The position numbers were made by a program, and so were the translations under genes. Below are positions 52,251 through 61,733 of a DNA stretch of 64,000 bases, one piece after another. The stretch comes from Allohoeflea poritis (GTDB lineage Bacteria > Pseudomonadota > Alphaproteobacteria > Rhizobiales > Rhizobiaceae), in contig NZ_JAPJZH010000016.1 of NCBI RefSeq assembly GCF_027889715.1, positions 47,552 to 111,551 of the forward strand. Direction: 5' to 3'. The notes beneath the pieces were generated by a model. That model was not told the origin of the DNA. It saw nothing but the letters and a program-made list of their open reading frames with translations, and made no database searches. Each line of letters begins with the position of its first letter. Position 1 is the stretch's first letter.

Positions 52251-53582
52251 TTACAAAGGCGGTTCCGGATAGGGCGGCAAACCGAACAAAGCGGCGCATT
52301 CATCGGCCACGCTACGCTCGAAATCGGGCAGAAACAGGTCGAAATGCGTGAAGTATCGGATCATCTCAAGATAACGCGACCCGAATGCTGCCTGCCGCGT
52401 TTCCGGCGACTTTGCAGCGGCCGGCACAATCAACGCAGGCCGGGCACGGGCTGCCCTTGAAACAACCCCCGGCGGCAATTGATCCGACAGGTCCGGCGGA
52501 ACAAACCCGCCGGCATCGTCCGCGGGCCCGATCAACACCGATCGCCGCTTGTAGCGACTGACCAGCCGATAGCGCCCGTCCCAGATGATCTGCCCACCCG
52601 CCGGCAACCGCATCGTCGGTATAGATCGCCGCTCGCGATAGACGAATACGCGCCGTGCCCGCCTGTCGATCACCGAGCGGCTCAGATTGACGCGCGGCGG
52701 CCCGCCGCCGGCGACCAGCCGCGCAATCTGGTCCTGCGAGCGCGAGCCCGGAAGATAGGCGCGCCCGCCGAGCAGCGCCGCCATGAGCGCCACAGCCTGC
52801 TGCAGCACGTCGGACAGGCCTTCCGGAACCAGCGGCAGTTCGGCAAGCATATCGCCATGCACGACCACATCGTCATGGAGGAACCGCGCCAGCCGCTCGC
52901 CGTCCTTGCGCCGCGCTGCGGCCATCGCATCGACCATCGACAGCAACCCGCTGTCGATTTCGGGACTGCCGCCCTCCTGCCGCACGCGCACCCGCTCGAA
53001 GCGCCGGTCATCATTGCTCGGATCGTCGATCCAGCCGATGCCGTCGCGCTCCAGCGCGGCGCGAAGATCGCCCCTGGAAACCGTCAGCAAGGGCCGCAAT
53101 ATCCAGCAATCGCGCCGGAAAAGCACCGCTTCGGCCATCCCCGAAAGCCCCCGGCCCATACCCCGCCTTTGCCGCATCCGTATGGTTTCGAGCTGATCGT
53201 CGCGCGTGTGCGCGCTGATCACGGCGGCTGCGCCGACGGATAAAGCCGCCTCGCGCAGCAATTCATAGCGGGCATTGCGGGCCGCGTCCTGCAGGCCGCT
53301 TTCCGGTTTTTTTCCGGTCCACTGCTTGGTGATGTGCCTTATGCCGCGCGATTTGCAGAAATCGGCGACCTGCTTCGCCTCCACGGCGGAGGCCGCTCTC
53401 AGGCCGTGATCGACGGTGACCGCGACAAGCCGCGGCCCGCCAGCGTGTCTTACATATTTGTCGAGGAGGTGCAGCAGCGCCGTCGAATCGCTGCCTCCGG
53501 AAACGGCGACGCACAGGGTCTTGGACGGCCGCAGCCTGGAAATGAATGTCTCAATCGCGACTTCCGGCTGGACCCCAGACAC
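52251..53582 (-). CDS. tilS: tRNA(Ile)-lysidine synthetase
   Basis: TilS changes the wobble cytidine of tRNA-Ile(CAT) to lysidine with ATP. This 443-aa protein has the ATP-pyrophosphatase P-loop CVAVSGGSDSTALLHLLDK (about residue 29), an HTRDDQLETIRMRQRRGMGRGLSGMAE substrate segment, a helical middle and an alphaproteobacterial C-terminal domain. It sits between cpoB and ftsH, a usual order with the Tol-Pal genes. Confidence 0.95.
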   Translation of the reverse strand: MSGVQPEVAIETFISRLRPSKTLCVAVSGGSDSTALLHLLDKYVRHAGGPRLVAVTVDHGLRAASAVEAKQVADFCKSRGIRHITKQWTGKKPESGLQDAARNARYELLREAALSVGAAAVISAHTRDDQLETIRMRQRRGMGRGLSGMAEAVLFRRDCWILRPLLTVSRGDLRAALERDGIGWIDDPSNDDRRFERVRVRQEGGSPEIDSGLLSMVDAMAAARRKDGERLARFLHDDVVVHGDMLAELPLVPEGLSDVLQQAVALMAALLGGRAYLPGSRSQDQIARLVAGGGPPRVNLSRSVIDRRARRVFVYRERRSIPTMRLPAGGQIIWDGRYRLVSRYKRRSVLIGPADDAGGFVPPDLSDQLPPGVVSRAARARPALIVPAAAKSPETRQAAFGSRYLEMIRYFTHFDLFLPDFERSVADECAALFGLPPYPEPPL

Positions 53583-53593
53583 CTCACCCCATT

Positions 53594-54469
53594 CTAGCAG
53601 CTCATGCGGCTTTGCTCGACGGCGACCTTGCTTTTCACAGCATCCGATGCACTCGGATAGCGCGTAAGCACTTCGCGATAAGTGGCGCAGGCCGTATCGC
53701 GATTGTCAAGCGCCGCAAGCGACATGCCGAGCTTCAGCAACATCTCCGGGGCCTTTTGCGCGCTCGGAAACTGCTTGTGCGCAGTCAGCAACGTCTTGGC
53801 CGCTTCATGATAGGTGCCCTGCGAATACTGGGCTTCACCCAGCCAGAAATAGGCATCGGCCATTTTCGGCTCGCCCGGATGCTGGTCGATATAGTTCCGG
53901 AAGGCCGCTTCCGCCTGGGGATAATCGCCCGACAGGATGAACCCATAGGCCACGCGGTAGAGTTCCTCGGAATCGGACGCTGGCAAAGCCGCCGTCTGCG
54001 TCTGATCCTGGCCGGTTTGCCGGTCATCGACCATTTCACCGTTCTGATCGAATGTGATTGTTCCGAGATCTTGCGTGCCGTCCGACTGTTTCGCCGGATC
54101 GAGAACGACAACGTTTCGTTCGCCCTGCGGCTGCGGAGGCTCCGCCTCGGTGCGCTCGCCGCTGACATTCTCCAATTCCTGGAACCGGAACTCGTTGTCC
54201 TCCTGCATCTGGCGCATCTGCTCCTGCATCTGCAACAGCTGGAAGTTCATTTCCTCGATGCGCCCGTTGAGAATTCGGACCTGCTCCTCGAGCTGGCCGA
54301 TGCGGAAGGTGGCGTCGCCCGCCTGCACCAGAACAATCGGCGCCTCGGGCACGGTTTCCGGAACCGCGATGCCGGCGGTTGCGGACATCGCTGCCCCGGC
54401 CGCATGAGCGAGCCCCGGTGCGATCGCCAGCGACAGGCAGGCGGCGAATATGCGGGAAGTTGCGATCAT
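53594..54469 (-). CDS. cpoB: Tol-Pal-associated protein CpoB (YbgF)
   Basis: CpoB coordinates outer-membrane constriction with cell-wall synthesis at division. This 291-aa protein has a signal peptide (ACLSLAIAPGLAHAAGAAMS), an N-terminal trimerising coiled coil (FRIGQLEEQVRILNGRIEEMNFQLLQMQEQMRQMQEDNEFRFQELE) and C-terminal TPR repeats (ELYRVAYGFILSGDYPQAEAAFRNYIDQHPGEPKMADAYFWLGEAQYSQGTYHEAAKTLL). A short gap separates it from pal, upstream on the same strand. Confidence 0.95.
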   Translation of the reverse strand: MIATSRIFAACLSLAIAPGLAHAAGAAMSATAGIAVPETVPEAPIVLVQAGDATFRIGQLEEQVRILNGRIEEMNFQLLQMQEQMRQMQEDNEFRFQELENVSGERTEAEPPQPQGERNVVVLDPAKQSDGTQDLGTITFDQNGEMVDDRQTGQDQTQTAALPASDSEELYRVAYGFILSGDYPQAEAAFRNYIDQHPGEPKMADAYFWLGEAQYSQGTYHEAAKTLLTAHKQFPSAQKAPEMLLKLGMSLAALDNRDTACATYREVLTRYPSASDAVKSKVAVEQSRMSC

Positions 54470-54524
54470 TGTTCTTTACCCTTGCTTTGACAGCGCTACC
54501 CCGATGCCCCTTACCATGCCTGTT

Positions 54525-55031
54525 CTAGCTGCCTACGCCGGAGACGACTGTTACGGCGCGGCGGTTCTGCGACCAGCAGGAAATGTCGTCGCACACGGCA
54601 ACCGGCCGTTCCTTGCCGTAGGAGATCGTCTTGATCCTGTTCGACGAAATGCCCTTGGAGATCAGATAGGACCGGGTCGCCGCAGCCCGCCTTGCACCCA
54701 GCGCAAGGTTGTATTCGCGCGTACCGCGCTCGTCGGCGTGACCTTCGATCGTTACCGACTTGTCCGGATATTTCTTCAGCCATTGGGCCTGCCGGTCGAG
54801 GGTTGTTGCCGAGTCCGGCCTGATAGCCGCCGAATCGGTGTCGAAAAAGATCCGGTCGCCGACATTCAGCGTCAGGTCCTGCTGCGATCCGGGCACGGCG
54901 CCGCTGCCCCCCAGACCAAGTTCGCCCGGACTGTTCGGAAGCGTCCTCTTGGACGAGCAGCCTGCCAGGGCAAGCACGGCAACCAGCGCCAGCACAGCCG
55001 GACTGCGCGCTATGCTCATCATCAGGTTCAT
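54525..55031 (-). CDS. pal: Peptidoglycan-associated lipoprotein Pal
   Basis: Pal tethers the outer membrane to peptidoglycan and works with TolB. This 168-aa lipoprotein has a signal peptide with a lipobox ending LALAGC (acylated Cys near residue 20) and a C-terminal OmpA-like peptidoglycan-binding domain (FFDTDSAAIRPDSATTLDRQAQWLKKYPDKSVTIEGHADERGTREYNLALGARRA). ATG 55031 has GGAG upstream, so the longer frame to 55088 is unlikely. Confidence 0.97.
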   Translation of the reverse strand: MNLMMSIARSPAVLALVAVLALAGCSSKRTLPNSPGELGLGGSGAVPGSQQDLTLNVGDRIFFDTDSAAIRPDSATTLDRQAQWLKKYPDKSVTIEGHADERGTREYNLALGARRAAATRSYLISKGISSNRIKTISYGKERPVAVCDDISCWSQNRRAVTVVSGVGS

Positions 55032-55143
55032 GGTCGTTCTCCTCGTTATGACGACACTGGAATTGTTCGGTGCCCGACTGACAGGCAAAGCGCCGCGTGA
55101 CCCTTATACAGTACATTGCGGCATCGATGCGACTGGTCTGTGC

Positions 55144-56481
55144 CTATTTCAACAGCGGCGACCAGGCCGGATCGGAACCGTAATTGGGCGTTTCCACCCT
55201 CTGCTCGTTATAGCCGGTCAGATCGATCGAATAGAGCTGCGGCCCGGAAGCGCCCGCCGGCTGACGGAAAAACATGATCACCCGACCGTTCGGCGACCAG
55301 GTCGGTCCCTCATTGTGGAAACCCGTCGTCAGGATGCGCTCGCCGGAACCGTCCGGTCGCATGACGCCGATCGAGAATTTGCCGCCGGACTGTTTGGTGA
55401 AGGCGATCAGGTCGCCGCGCGGCGACCAGACGGGCGTCGAATAGGACCCGTCGCCGAAGGAAATCCGCTGCTGGTTGCTGCCGTCGGCATTCATGACATA
55501 GAGCTGCTGGCGTCCGCCCCGGTCGGATTCGAACACGATGCGGTTGCCGTCCGGCGAATAGGATGGCGACGTGTCGATGGCTGCCGTATCGGTCAGGCGG
55601 GTTGTTGCCCGCGTGCGCAGGTCCATGGTGTAGATATTGGCGTTTCCGCCCTGCTGCAGGCTCATGATCACTTTCTGGCCGTCCGGCGAAAAGCGGGGCG
55701 AGAATGTCATTCCCGGAAAGTTGCCGACAATCTCGCGCTGGCCGGTTTCGAGCTGCAGCAGATAGACGCGCGGCTCGCCGTCGGCGAACGACATATAGGT
55801 GACCTCCTGGCGGCTCGGCGAGAAACGGGGCGTCAGCACGAGGTCGTTGCCCTGCGTCAGAAAGCGCAGATTGGCGCCGTCCTGATCCATGATGGCAAGC
55901 TGCTTCTGGCGTTCATTGCGCGGCCCTGTTTCCGAAACGAAAACGACGCGGGTGTCGAAATAGCCGCGCTCGCCCGTCAATTCCTCATAGATCGCATCGG
56001 CAATGATATGCGCAACGCGCCGCCAGTTTTCCGGCTGCGTGAAAAATTGCTGTCCGATCAGCTGCTCACCGGCAAATGTGTCCCAGAGGCGAAACTCGGC
56101 CCGCAGCCGTCCGTCGGCCTCCTTGCTCACGCGGCCGACCACCAGCGCCTGCGCATTGATGACACGCCAGTCCTCGAACCGGGGCGCAAGATCCGGATTG
56201 GAGATCTTCTGGATGAACGCTGCCTTCTGTATCGGCGCGAACAGACCGGACCGGCGCAGATCATCGGCGATCACGCCGGATATTTTCGGCCCGAGGTCAT
56301 CTTCGGAAACAAAATCGGTGACCGCCATTGGCAGCGGTTCGACATTGCCCTGGTTGATATCGATTTCGACAAGCGCGCTGGCCGGCAGGGCCGTTGCGGC
56401 AAGGCCGCAAATGATGACCAAGCTCCTCAGGAGGAAACCGCTCAGCACGGCAATTGGCGTCGGAAGAAGTGCGGTAGGCAT
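55144..56481 (-). CDS. tolB: Tol-Pal system protein TolB
   Basis: TolB is a periplasmic six-bladed beta-propeller that binds Pal and TolA. This 445-aa protein has a signal peptide ([15 protein letters not shown]), an N-terminal domain ([18 protein letters not shown]) and propeller blades with [48 protein letters not shown] and [16 protein letters not shown] chose ATG 56481 (MPTALLPT); the frame to 56607 overlaps tolA. It follows tolA at 20 bases. Confidence 0.95.
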   Translation of the reverse strand: MPTALLPTPIAVLSGFLLRSLVIICGLAATALPASALVEIDINQGNVEPLPMAVTDFVSEDDLGPKISGVIADDLRRSGLFAPIQKAAFIQKISNPDLAPRFEDWRVINAQALVVGRVSKEADGRLRAEFRLWDTFAGEQLIGQQFFTQPENWRRVAHIIADAIYEELTGERGYFDTRVVFVSETGPRNERQKQLAIMDQDGANLRFLTQGNDLVLTPRFSPSRQEVTYMSFADGEPRVYLLQLETGQREIVGNFPGMTFSPRFSPDGQKVIMSLQQGGNANIYTMDLRTRATTRLTDTAAIDTSPSYSPDGNRIVFESDRGGRQQLYVMNADGSNQQRISFGDGSYSTPVWSPRGDLIAFTKQSGGKFSIGVMRPDGSGERILTTGFHNEGPTWSPNGRVIMFFRQPAGASGPQLYSIDLTGYNEQRVETPNYGSDPAWSPLLK

Positions 56482-56500
56482 CGTGCTCAAGGAATTTCCC

Positions 56501-57556
56501 TCAAAACAGCTGTGACGGGTCGAAGTTAACCACAACATCGGCCCATGTCTCGTATTTTTCAGTCGGAAGGTTGTAGGGCGCGCAGCGCAGGACGGCCCTG
56601 CGGGCATCGCCCGAAAGAACCCGTCTCACATTGGCCGTCCCGCCCGAAGCTTCAACGGCGGGTGCGCCCTCGATTTCGCCGTTGCGGTCGAGGCGCATCG
56701 TGACCCGCACGCGGATGTCATCCCCATCCGCCATGCCTGGCCGGATGGTCCAGCAGCGCTGGATCTGCCCGCGCAGCGCATCCATCTCGGATTGCGACAA
56801 TTGCAGGCCCGAGGTGGTTCGCTGACCGCCGAGCGCGGCCTCCTGCTGGCTGCGCCGCGCCCCGCCGCCGGCCGGATCCTCGCGGTTCAGAAGCGCGGCG
56901 ATCTCGTCCGCATTGAAATCGCTGTCGCGGGTCGAGGCCACCTTGGATGTCTGCTGGCGGTCTTCGTTGATCTTGCGTTCCGGCGTCTTGGCGGTCTGCG
57001 CCTTGGGCGGCTGCGGACGCAGTTTCGGCGTCGGCACCTTTTCCGGCAGCGGCTCGAACTCCGGCTTCGCCGTCTCGGCGCGGGAAATAGCTTCCGCCAC
57101 CGGATCGGGTGCGACCTCACGCTGCGGCTCCGGCAGGGCCGCGACTTCCGTCGCCGCCACCGGTTCAGGCTTCTCGGCCGGCCTCGGCACCGCTTCGGGC
57201 TCCGTGGACGGAAGCGGTTCGGCAATATCGGCCCTTTGCGGCTCCGCTGCTGCTTCGACAACCCTTTCGGACGGCTGCTCGGCGGGCGTCGGTTTCAAGT
57301 CTACCGTATTGTCGCCGACATTCACCGCATCCTCGACCGGCTTCGGACGGCTTGTAGGCCGCGGCGCTGCCCGCTCCGCCGCCGATGCGGAACGGTCGCC
57401 CTCCTGAATCTCCGTGATCGAGGAAACGGGAATGATGTCGACGGGCACGGCCTCGATTTCCACGGCCTCGTGCGAATCAGGCGCGGAGAGCCAGAACAGA
57501 CCCCAGCCTAAAAGCATCGCATGAGCAAAAGCGGATATGAGGACGCCGAGTTTCAT
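56501..57556 (-). CDS. tolA: Tol-Pal system protein TolA (TonB-like)
   Basis: TolA spans the periplasm and links the inner-membrane TolQR motor to Pal and TolB. This 351-aa protein has one N-terminal membrane helix ([21 protein letters not shown]), a long Pro/Ala/Glu-rich linker ([30 protein letters not shown]) and a C-terminal TonB/TolA domain ([43 protein letters not shown]). The sequence is low-complexity, so family calls rest on position and ends. Confidence 0.9.
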   Translation of the reverse strand: MKLGVLISAFAHAMLLGWGLFWLSAPDSHEAVEIEAVPVDIIPVSSITEIQEGDRSASAAERAAPRPTSRPKPVEDAVNVGDNTVDLKPTPAEQPSERVVEAAAEPQRADIAEPLPSTEPEAVPRPAEKPEPVAATEVAALPEPQREVAPDPVAEAISRAETAKPEFEPLPEKVPTPKLRPQPPKAQTAKTPERKINEDRQQTSKVASTRDSDFNADEIAALLNREDPAGGGARRSQQEAALGGQRTTSGLQLSQSEMDALRGQIQRCWTIRPGMADGDDIRVRVTMRLDRNGEIEGAPAVEASGGTANVRRVLSGDARRAVLRCAPYNLPTEKYETWADVVVNFDPSQLF

Positions 57557-57565
57557 CGCCGATGA

Positions 57566-58027
57566 TCAGCCATCCTGCTCCTGCAGGGTGACCAGGCCTA
57601 GATTCTTGTACCCTGCGGAGGAGATGCGCGCCATCACGCGCATGACGGTGCCGTAGTCGGCATTGCGGTCGCCGCGCACATAAATGCGCTCCTGATACCC
57701 GGTCGTTGCAATCGCCTGGAGTTTCGGAACCACTTCATCGAGCGGAATGGAGGTTTCCTGCAGGAAAATCTCGCCGGCCTCGTTGACCGACACGGTGATC
57801 GGCTGGGTCTCGGAATTGAGCGCGCTGGCTTCCGTCTCCGGAAGATCGATCGGCACGCCGACGGTCAATAGCGGCGCCGCGACCATGAAGATGATGAGCA
57901 GCACCAGCATCACGTCGACAAACGGCGTCACGTTGATTTCGCTCATCGGCTTGCGCCGCCTGCCCTGCCGGTGTGCGCCACCGCGACGGCGGACACCGGA
58001 GGTTGATGTATCTGTCCCCATAACCAT
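57566..58027 (-). CDS. tolR: Tol-Pal system protein TolR (ExbD-like)
   Basis: TolR is the ExbD-like partner of TolQ. The functional gene is the 153-aa frame from ATG 58027 (ATG 58021 also possible), within a longer open frame that runs into tolQ. It has a basic N-terminus (RRRGGAHRQGRRRKPMSEINVTPF), one membrane helix with the key aspartate (FVDVMLVLLIIFMVAAPLLTVGVPIDLP) and a periplasmic domain with GDRNADYGTVMRVMARISSAGYKNLGLVT. It is spaced 11 bases from tolQ. Confidence 0.95.
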   Translation of the reverse strand: MVMGTDTSTSGVRRRGGAHRQGRRRKPMSEINVTPFVDVMLVLLIIFMVAAPLLTVGVPIDLPETEASALNSETQPITVSVNEAGEIFLQETSIPLDEVVPKLQAIATTGYQERIYVRGDRNADYGTVMRVMARISSAGYKNLGLVTLQEQDG

Positions 58028-58038
58028 TGATGCAAACC

Positions 58039-58755
58039 CTACTCGGCTGCCTGGCGCGGCTGCAGCTTTTCGTCGATCTGGCGCGACAGGATGCCGGAGA
58101 ACTCGTCCGCGAAACCTTCCATGCGCGCGGTCAGCTTGCCGGCATCGGAGGAGAATTTGTTGTAGGCGATCACAGCGGGAATGGCGGCGAGAAGACCGAT
58201 TGCGGTGGCCAGCAGCGCTTCGGCGATACCGGGCGCAACAACCGCGAGATTGGTCGATTTGGATCCGGCGATGGCCTGGAAGGAGGTCATGATGCCGACC
58301 ACGGTGCCGAACAGGCCGATGAACGGCGCCGACGATCCGATCGAGGCGAGCGAACCCAAGCGCGCCTCCAGCTTCTCGCTTTCCCGTGCCAGGGTCACGT
58401 CCATCGACTTGTCGATGCGCATCTGCAGGCCCATGGGCGAGCGCGCCCCGCGCTCGAAGGACTTTTTCCATTCCCGCATGGCGGAAACGAAGATCGAGCT
58501 CATGCCGCTCGTTTTCCGGTCGGAGAGCATCTGATAGAGATCTTCAAGCGACTGGCCGGACCAGAACACCTGTTCGAAGCGGTCGAATTGACGCCGCGCG
58601 CGGCCGAAATTGATCGTCTTGTCGATGATAATTGCCCAGGTCCAGATCGACGCGGCGACCAGTCCCACCATCACCAGCTTGACCACGAAGCTGGCTTCAA
58701 TGAAGAGTGCCCAAAGCGTAACCTCGTTAGTGGCAGCCAGACCTACCTGTTCCAT
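58039..58755 (-). CDS. tolQ: Tol-Pal system protein TolQ (ExbB-like)
   Basis: TolQ is the ion channel of the Tol motor. This 238-aa protein has three membrane helices: EASFVVKLVMVGLVAASIWTWAIIIDK, and LASIGSSAPFIGLFGTVVGIMTSFQAI with the GTVVGI proton-path motif, plus PGIAEALLATAIGLLAAIPAVIAYNKF. I chose ATG 58755 (MEQVGLAA); the frame to 58794 is less likely. It is the first of the tolQRAB-pal-cpoB operon, and CtrA-like boxes lie about 185-215 bases upstream. Confidence 0.97.
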   Translation of the reverse strand: MEQVGLAATNEVTLWALFIEASFVVKLVMVGLVAASIWTWAIIIDKTINFGRARRQFDRFEQVFWSGQSLEDLYQMLSDRKTSGMSSIFVSAMREWKKSFERGARSPMGLQMRIDKSMDVTLARESEKLEARLGSLASIGSSAPFIGLFGTVVGIMTSFQAIAGSKSTNLAVVAPGIAEALLATAIGLLAAIPAVIAYNKFSSDAGKLTARMEGFADEFSGILSRQIDEKLQPRQAAE

Positions 58756-58939
58756 ACCGTCCGATCCTAGAATTAGAATGTTGCGCCGCCGCACGCTTGC
58801 AGGATCCGCGTCGATAGACGCTTGATGCGGTCCGGTTTCGCTTTTACTGCTCGCACCGTCTCACTCACCCGGGCCTGCCTTGTCGCGGCAAATTTTGGTC
58901 AAAGGAAGGCGCAAGAAATGCGCAATCCCTCAAATTCCA

Positions 58940-58971
58940 TTAAGGCACGGTTATGGTTAATGACAGGTTAG
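58940..58971 (-). promoter_or_regulatory. Tandem CtrA-like boxes upstream of tolQ
   Basis: Two seven-of-eight matches in tandem: TTAA-N7-TTAT at 58940-58954 and TTAA-N7-TTAG at 58957-58971. They lie between ybgC and tolQ. The region is AT-rich, so chance matches cannot be excluded. Confidence 0.4.
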
Positions 58972-59043
58972 GAAATAAGGCAAGTGTTAATTCCGTACAA
59001 TGACGGGAACGTGAAATTATCAAGTATTTCCGGGGCACAAGGG

Positions 59044-59484
59044 TCAAAGGCAAAACAATTGGGCGGTCTCCTTCGGCATCCGCGAAAGCCGGCCTTGCCG
59101 ATCGACCGTCGCCACGGTGACCGTTGCGGCAATTAACTGCTTGTCATTGCACGCTATTTTCTGTTTGAGCACGAGCCGCACGCCGGTCAGACGCTCCGGC
59201 TCGGTGGTGATCTCCAAAATGTCGTCCATTCTCGCCGCGGCGCGAAACGCGATATCCATGTGGTAGACGACGAATGCCAGCCCGTCCTGCCCATCGGCCA
59301 GGGCGCTCTGATTGACGCCGAGGCAGCGCAGGTAGTCGGTGCGGCCGCGTTCGAGGAAATTCAGGTAGCGCGCGTGGTAGACGACACCGGAAAAGTCGGT
59401 GTCCTCGTAATAGACCCGCTGCAGAAGCCGGTGGCCGTTTCCGACAAGTTCTCCGGCAAGCGCCTCTTTCAACATGGCCTCCAT
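59044..59484 (-). CDS. ybgC: Tol-Pal-associated acyl-CoA thioesterase YbgC
   Basis: YbgC is a hot-dog-fold acyl-CoA thioesterase genetically linked to Tol-Pal. This 146-aa protein has the catalytic HRLLQRVYYEDTDFSGVVYHARYLNFLERGRTDYLR, with the active-site aspartate in YYEDTDFSG, and the late VVYHMDIAFRAAARMDDILEI and LKQKIACNDKQLIAATVTVATVDRQGRLSRMP. I chose ATG 59484, with ATG 59475 as an alternative; neither has a strong ribosome-binding site. It is 290 bases upstream of tolQ. Confidence 0.95.
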   Translation of the reverse strand: MEAMLKEALAGELVGNGHRLLQRVYYEDTDFSGVVYHARYLNFLERGRTDYLRCLGVNQSALADGQDGLAFVVYHMDIAFRAAARMDDILEITTEPERLTGVRLVLKQKIACNDKQLIAATVTVATVDRQGRLSRMPKETAQLFCL

Positions 59485-59641
59485 CAACAACTATGGGTGT
59501 TCGCGCGGTTGACCGAACACAATTTCATTGCCAGAGCAATGCCCGATTGACACACAAGTGACATATGGGCCCGCTGGTCATTGTATTCCTGTCATAATTG
59601 CGGTCTAACGCTCGCCAAAGATGCGAATGGAGGATATTCCC

Positions 59642-60862
59642 ATGAAAATTGCGGTTCTCGGTGGTGACGGATTTGTCGGATGGCCGACATCGCTTCACCT
59701 TTCGGAACAGGGACATGACGTTCACATCGTCGATAACCTCTCCCGCCGCTGGATTGACACGGAGCTCGGTGTGCAGTCGCTCACCCCGATGGATTCCATT
59801 CAGGAACGCACCCGCATCTGGCATCACGAGACAGGGCGGCGCATCCACTTCCACCTGATCGACGTCGCGCGCGACTACGATGTCTTCAAGTCCTGGCTGG
59901 CGGCCGAGAAGCCGGACGCCATCGTCCACTTCGCCGAACAGCGGGCCGCGCCATACTCGATGAAGTCCGACCGGCACAAGAACTACACGGTCAACAACAA
60001 TGTCAACGCGACGCACAATCTGCTCAACGCCCTGGTGGAGACCGGCGTCGATTCGCATCTGGTCCATCTCGGCACGATGGGCGTTTACGGCTATTCGACC
60101 GTCGGCGCGGCCATTCCGGAGGGATATCTGGAAGTGGGCATCGACACCATGGCTGGCGATACGGTCCGGCAGGACATCCTCTATCCGGCCAATCCCGGCT
60201 CGATCTACCACATGACGAAATGCCTGGATCAGCTCCTGTTCCAGTTCTACGCCAAGAATGACGCGGTGCGGATCACCGACCTGCATCAGGGCATCGTCTG
60301 GGGCACCCACACGGAGCAAACGCGCCGCCACGAGCAGCTCATCAACCGGTTCGACTATGACGGCGACTACGGCACCGTGCTCAACCGCTTCCTGATCCAG
60401 GCGGCGATCGGCTATCCGCTGACGGTCCACGGCACCGGCGGCCAGACCCGGGCATTCATTCACATCCAGGATTCCGTGCGTTGCATCGAGCTTGCCTTGC
60501 AAAACCCGCCTCAGGCCGGCGACAAGGTCAAGATCTTCAACCAGATGACCGAAACCCACCGGGTCAAGGATCTTGCGGAGCTGATTTCGCGGCTGACCGG
60601 CGTCGACATCGCCTACCTGCCCAACCCGCGCAAGGAAGCGCCGGAAAACGATCTCGTCGTACACAATGAGCAATTCCTCGAACTCGGCCTCGATCCGATC
60701 ACGCTGGAAGAAGGCCTGCTCGAAGAGGTTGTCGAGGTGGCCAGGAAATACTCCTACCGCGTCGACCGCAGCCGCATTCCGGCCGTATCGGCCTGGACCA
60801 AGGACATCGAGCCGACGATCAACCGCGACCCCGAAGGCAAATCGCTGAAATCGGCGTCGTAA
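59642..60862 (+). CDS. sqdB: UDP-sulfoquinovose synthase
   Basis: SqdB converts UDP-glucose and sulfite to UDP-sulfoquinovose for the sulfolipid SQDG. This 406-aa SDR-family enzyme has the NAD motif VLGGDGFVGWPTSLHLSEQGHDVHIVDNLSRRWID, the characteristic sulfite-related LGVQSLTP, HFAEQRAAPYSMKSDRHKNYTV, the catalytic YxxxK pattern in SIYHMTKCLDQLLFQFYAKND, and TDLHQGIVWG. ATG 59642 follows GGAGGAT; the frame from 59621 has two additional Met residues. It heads sqdB-sqdD-sqdC on the plus strand. Confidence 0.95.
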   Translation: MKIAVLGGDGFVGWPTSLHLSEQGHDVHIVDNLSRRWIDTELGVQSLTPMDSIQERTRIWHHETGRRIHFHLIDVARDYDVFKSWLAAEKPDAIVHFAEQRAAPYSMKSDRHKNYTVNNNVNATHNLLNALVETGVDSHLVHLGTMGVYGYSTVGAAIPEGYLEVGIDTMAGDTVRQDILYPANPGSIYHMTKCLDQLLFQFYAKNDAVRITDLHQGIVWGTHTEQTRRHEQLINRFDYDGDYGTVLNRFLIQAAIGYPLTVHGTGGQTRAFIHIQDSVRCIELALQNPPQAGDKVKIFNQMTETHRVKDLAELISRLTGVDIAYLPNPRKEAPENDLVVHNEQFLELGLDPITLEEGLLEEVVEVARKYSYRVDRSRIPAVSAWTKDIEPTINRDPEGKSLKSAS

Positions 60863-60878
60863 CCGGGACAATCGCGCC

Positions 60879-61733
60879 GTGGATGAGCATCCGGAGCTGA
60901 TCGCGTCGAAACCGACGGGCAGCAAGACCGCCTATGTAACGCTTGTCACCAACAGCGACTATGCGGCGGGCGCGCTTGCGCTGGTCCGGTCCATCGTGCT
61001 CACCCGAACACGGGCCGACATTGTCGTGCTGCACACCGGCGCCGTGCCGGCCTCCGACCTGCATGCGGTTGAGGCTTTAGGCGCGCGGCTGATCAGGGCC
61101 GAATTGCTGCCCACCTCGGACGGCTTCAATCAGCGCCACGCCCGCGCCCGTCTGCATGCCGATGCCCCCTTCACCAAAGGCCGCAAGCCGGACTTTCACA
61201 CGCCGCTCGACAATTTCGTCAAGCTGCGGCTGTGGCAGTTGGAGGAATACGAACGCTGCGTGTTCATCGACGCCGACGCCATTGTCCTGCGCAACATCGA
61301 TCGCCTCTTCGGTTATCCGCAGTTTTCCGCTGCGCCCAATGTCTATGAATCGCTCGCCGATTTTCACAGGCTGAATTCCGGCGTCTTCGTCGCCGAACCG
61401 TCCGCAGCGACGTTCGGCGACATGCTGGCCGCTTTGGACAAGCCGGACATCTTCTGGAAACGGACCGACCAGACCTTCCTGCAAGACTACTTTCCGGACT
61501 GGCACGGGCTGCCGGTCTTCTACAACATGCTGCAATATGTCTGGTTCAACATGCCCGCGCTTTGGGACTGGCCGTCCATCGGCATCCTTCATTTCCAGTA
61601 TGAGAAACCCTGGGAGAAGGATCACCCGAAGGCCGGGCGACTGGCACCGCTCATTGCGCTGTGGCAGGCCTATCTGACCGGTGACACCATTCCCGATATC
61701 CGATCGCTGAAAAACCCGTCGAGCGGCGCATGA
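60879..61733 (+). CDS. sqdD: GT8-family glycosyltransferase, SqdD-like
   Basis: The 284-aa protein is a glycogenin-like family 8 glycosyltransferase. It has the N-terminal TLVTNSDYAAGALALVRSIVLTRTRAD, the metal DxD motif in CVFIDADAIVLRNIDRLFG (about residue 130), NSGVFVAEPSAATF and the end FNMPALWDWPSIGILHFQYEKPWEKDHPKAG. In Rhodobacter and Sinorhizobium sulfolipid operons, SqdD occupies this place and has this family. GTG 60879 is the likely start. It is 16 bases after sqdB. Confidence 0.88.
   Translation: MDEHPELIASKPTGSKTAYVTLVTNSDYAAGALALVRSIVLTRTRADIVVLHTGAVPASDLHAVEALGARLIRAELLPTSDGFNQRHARARLHADAPFTKGRKPDFHTPLDNFVKLRLWQLEEYERCVFIDADAIVLRNIDRLFGYPQFSAAPNVYESLADFHRLNSGVFVAEPSAATFGDMLAALDKPDIFWKRTDQTFLQDYFPDWHGLPVFYNMLQYVWFNMPALWDWPSIGILHFQYEKPWEKDHPKAGRLAPLIALWQAYLTGDTIPDIRSLKNPSSGA

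Noticed and set aside
57566..58471. 301-aa frame over tolR and tolQ
   Set aside because: Only the last 153 residues are TolR; the rest is the tolQ gene in another frame.
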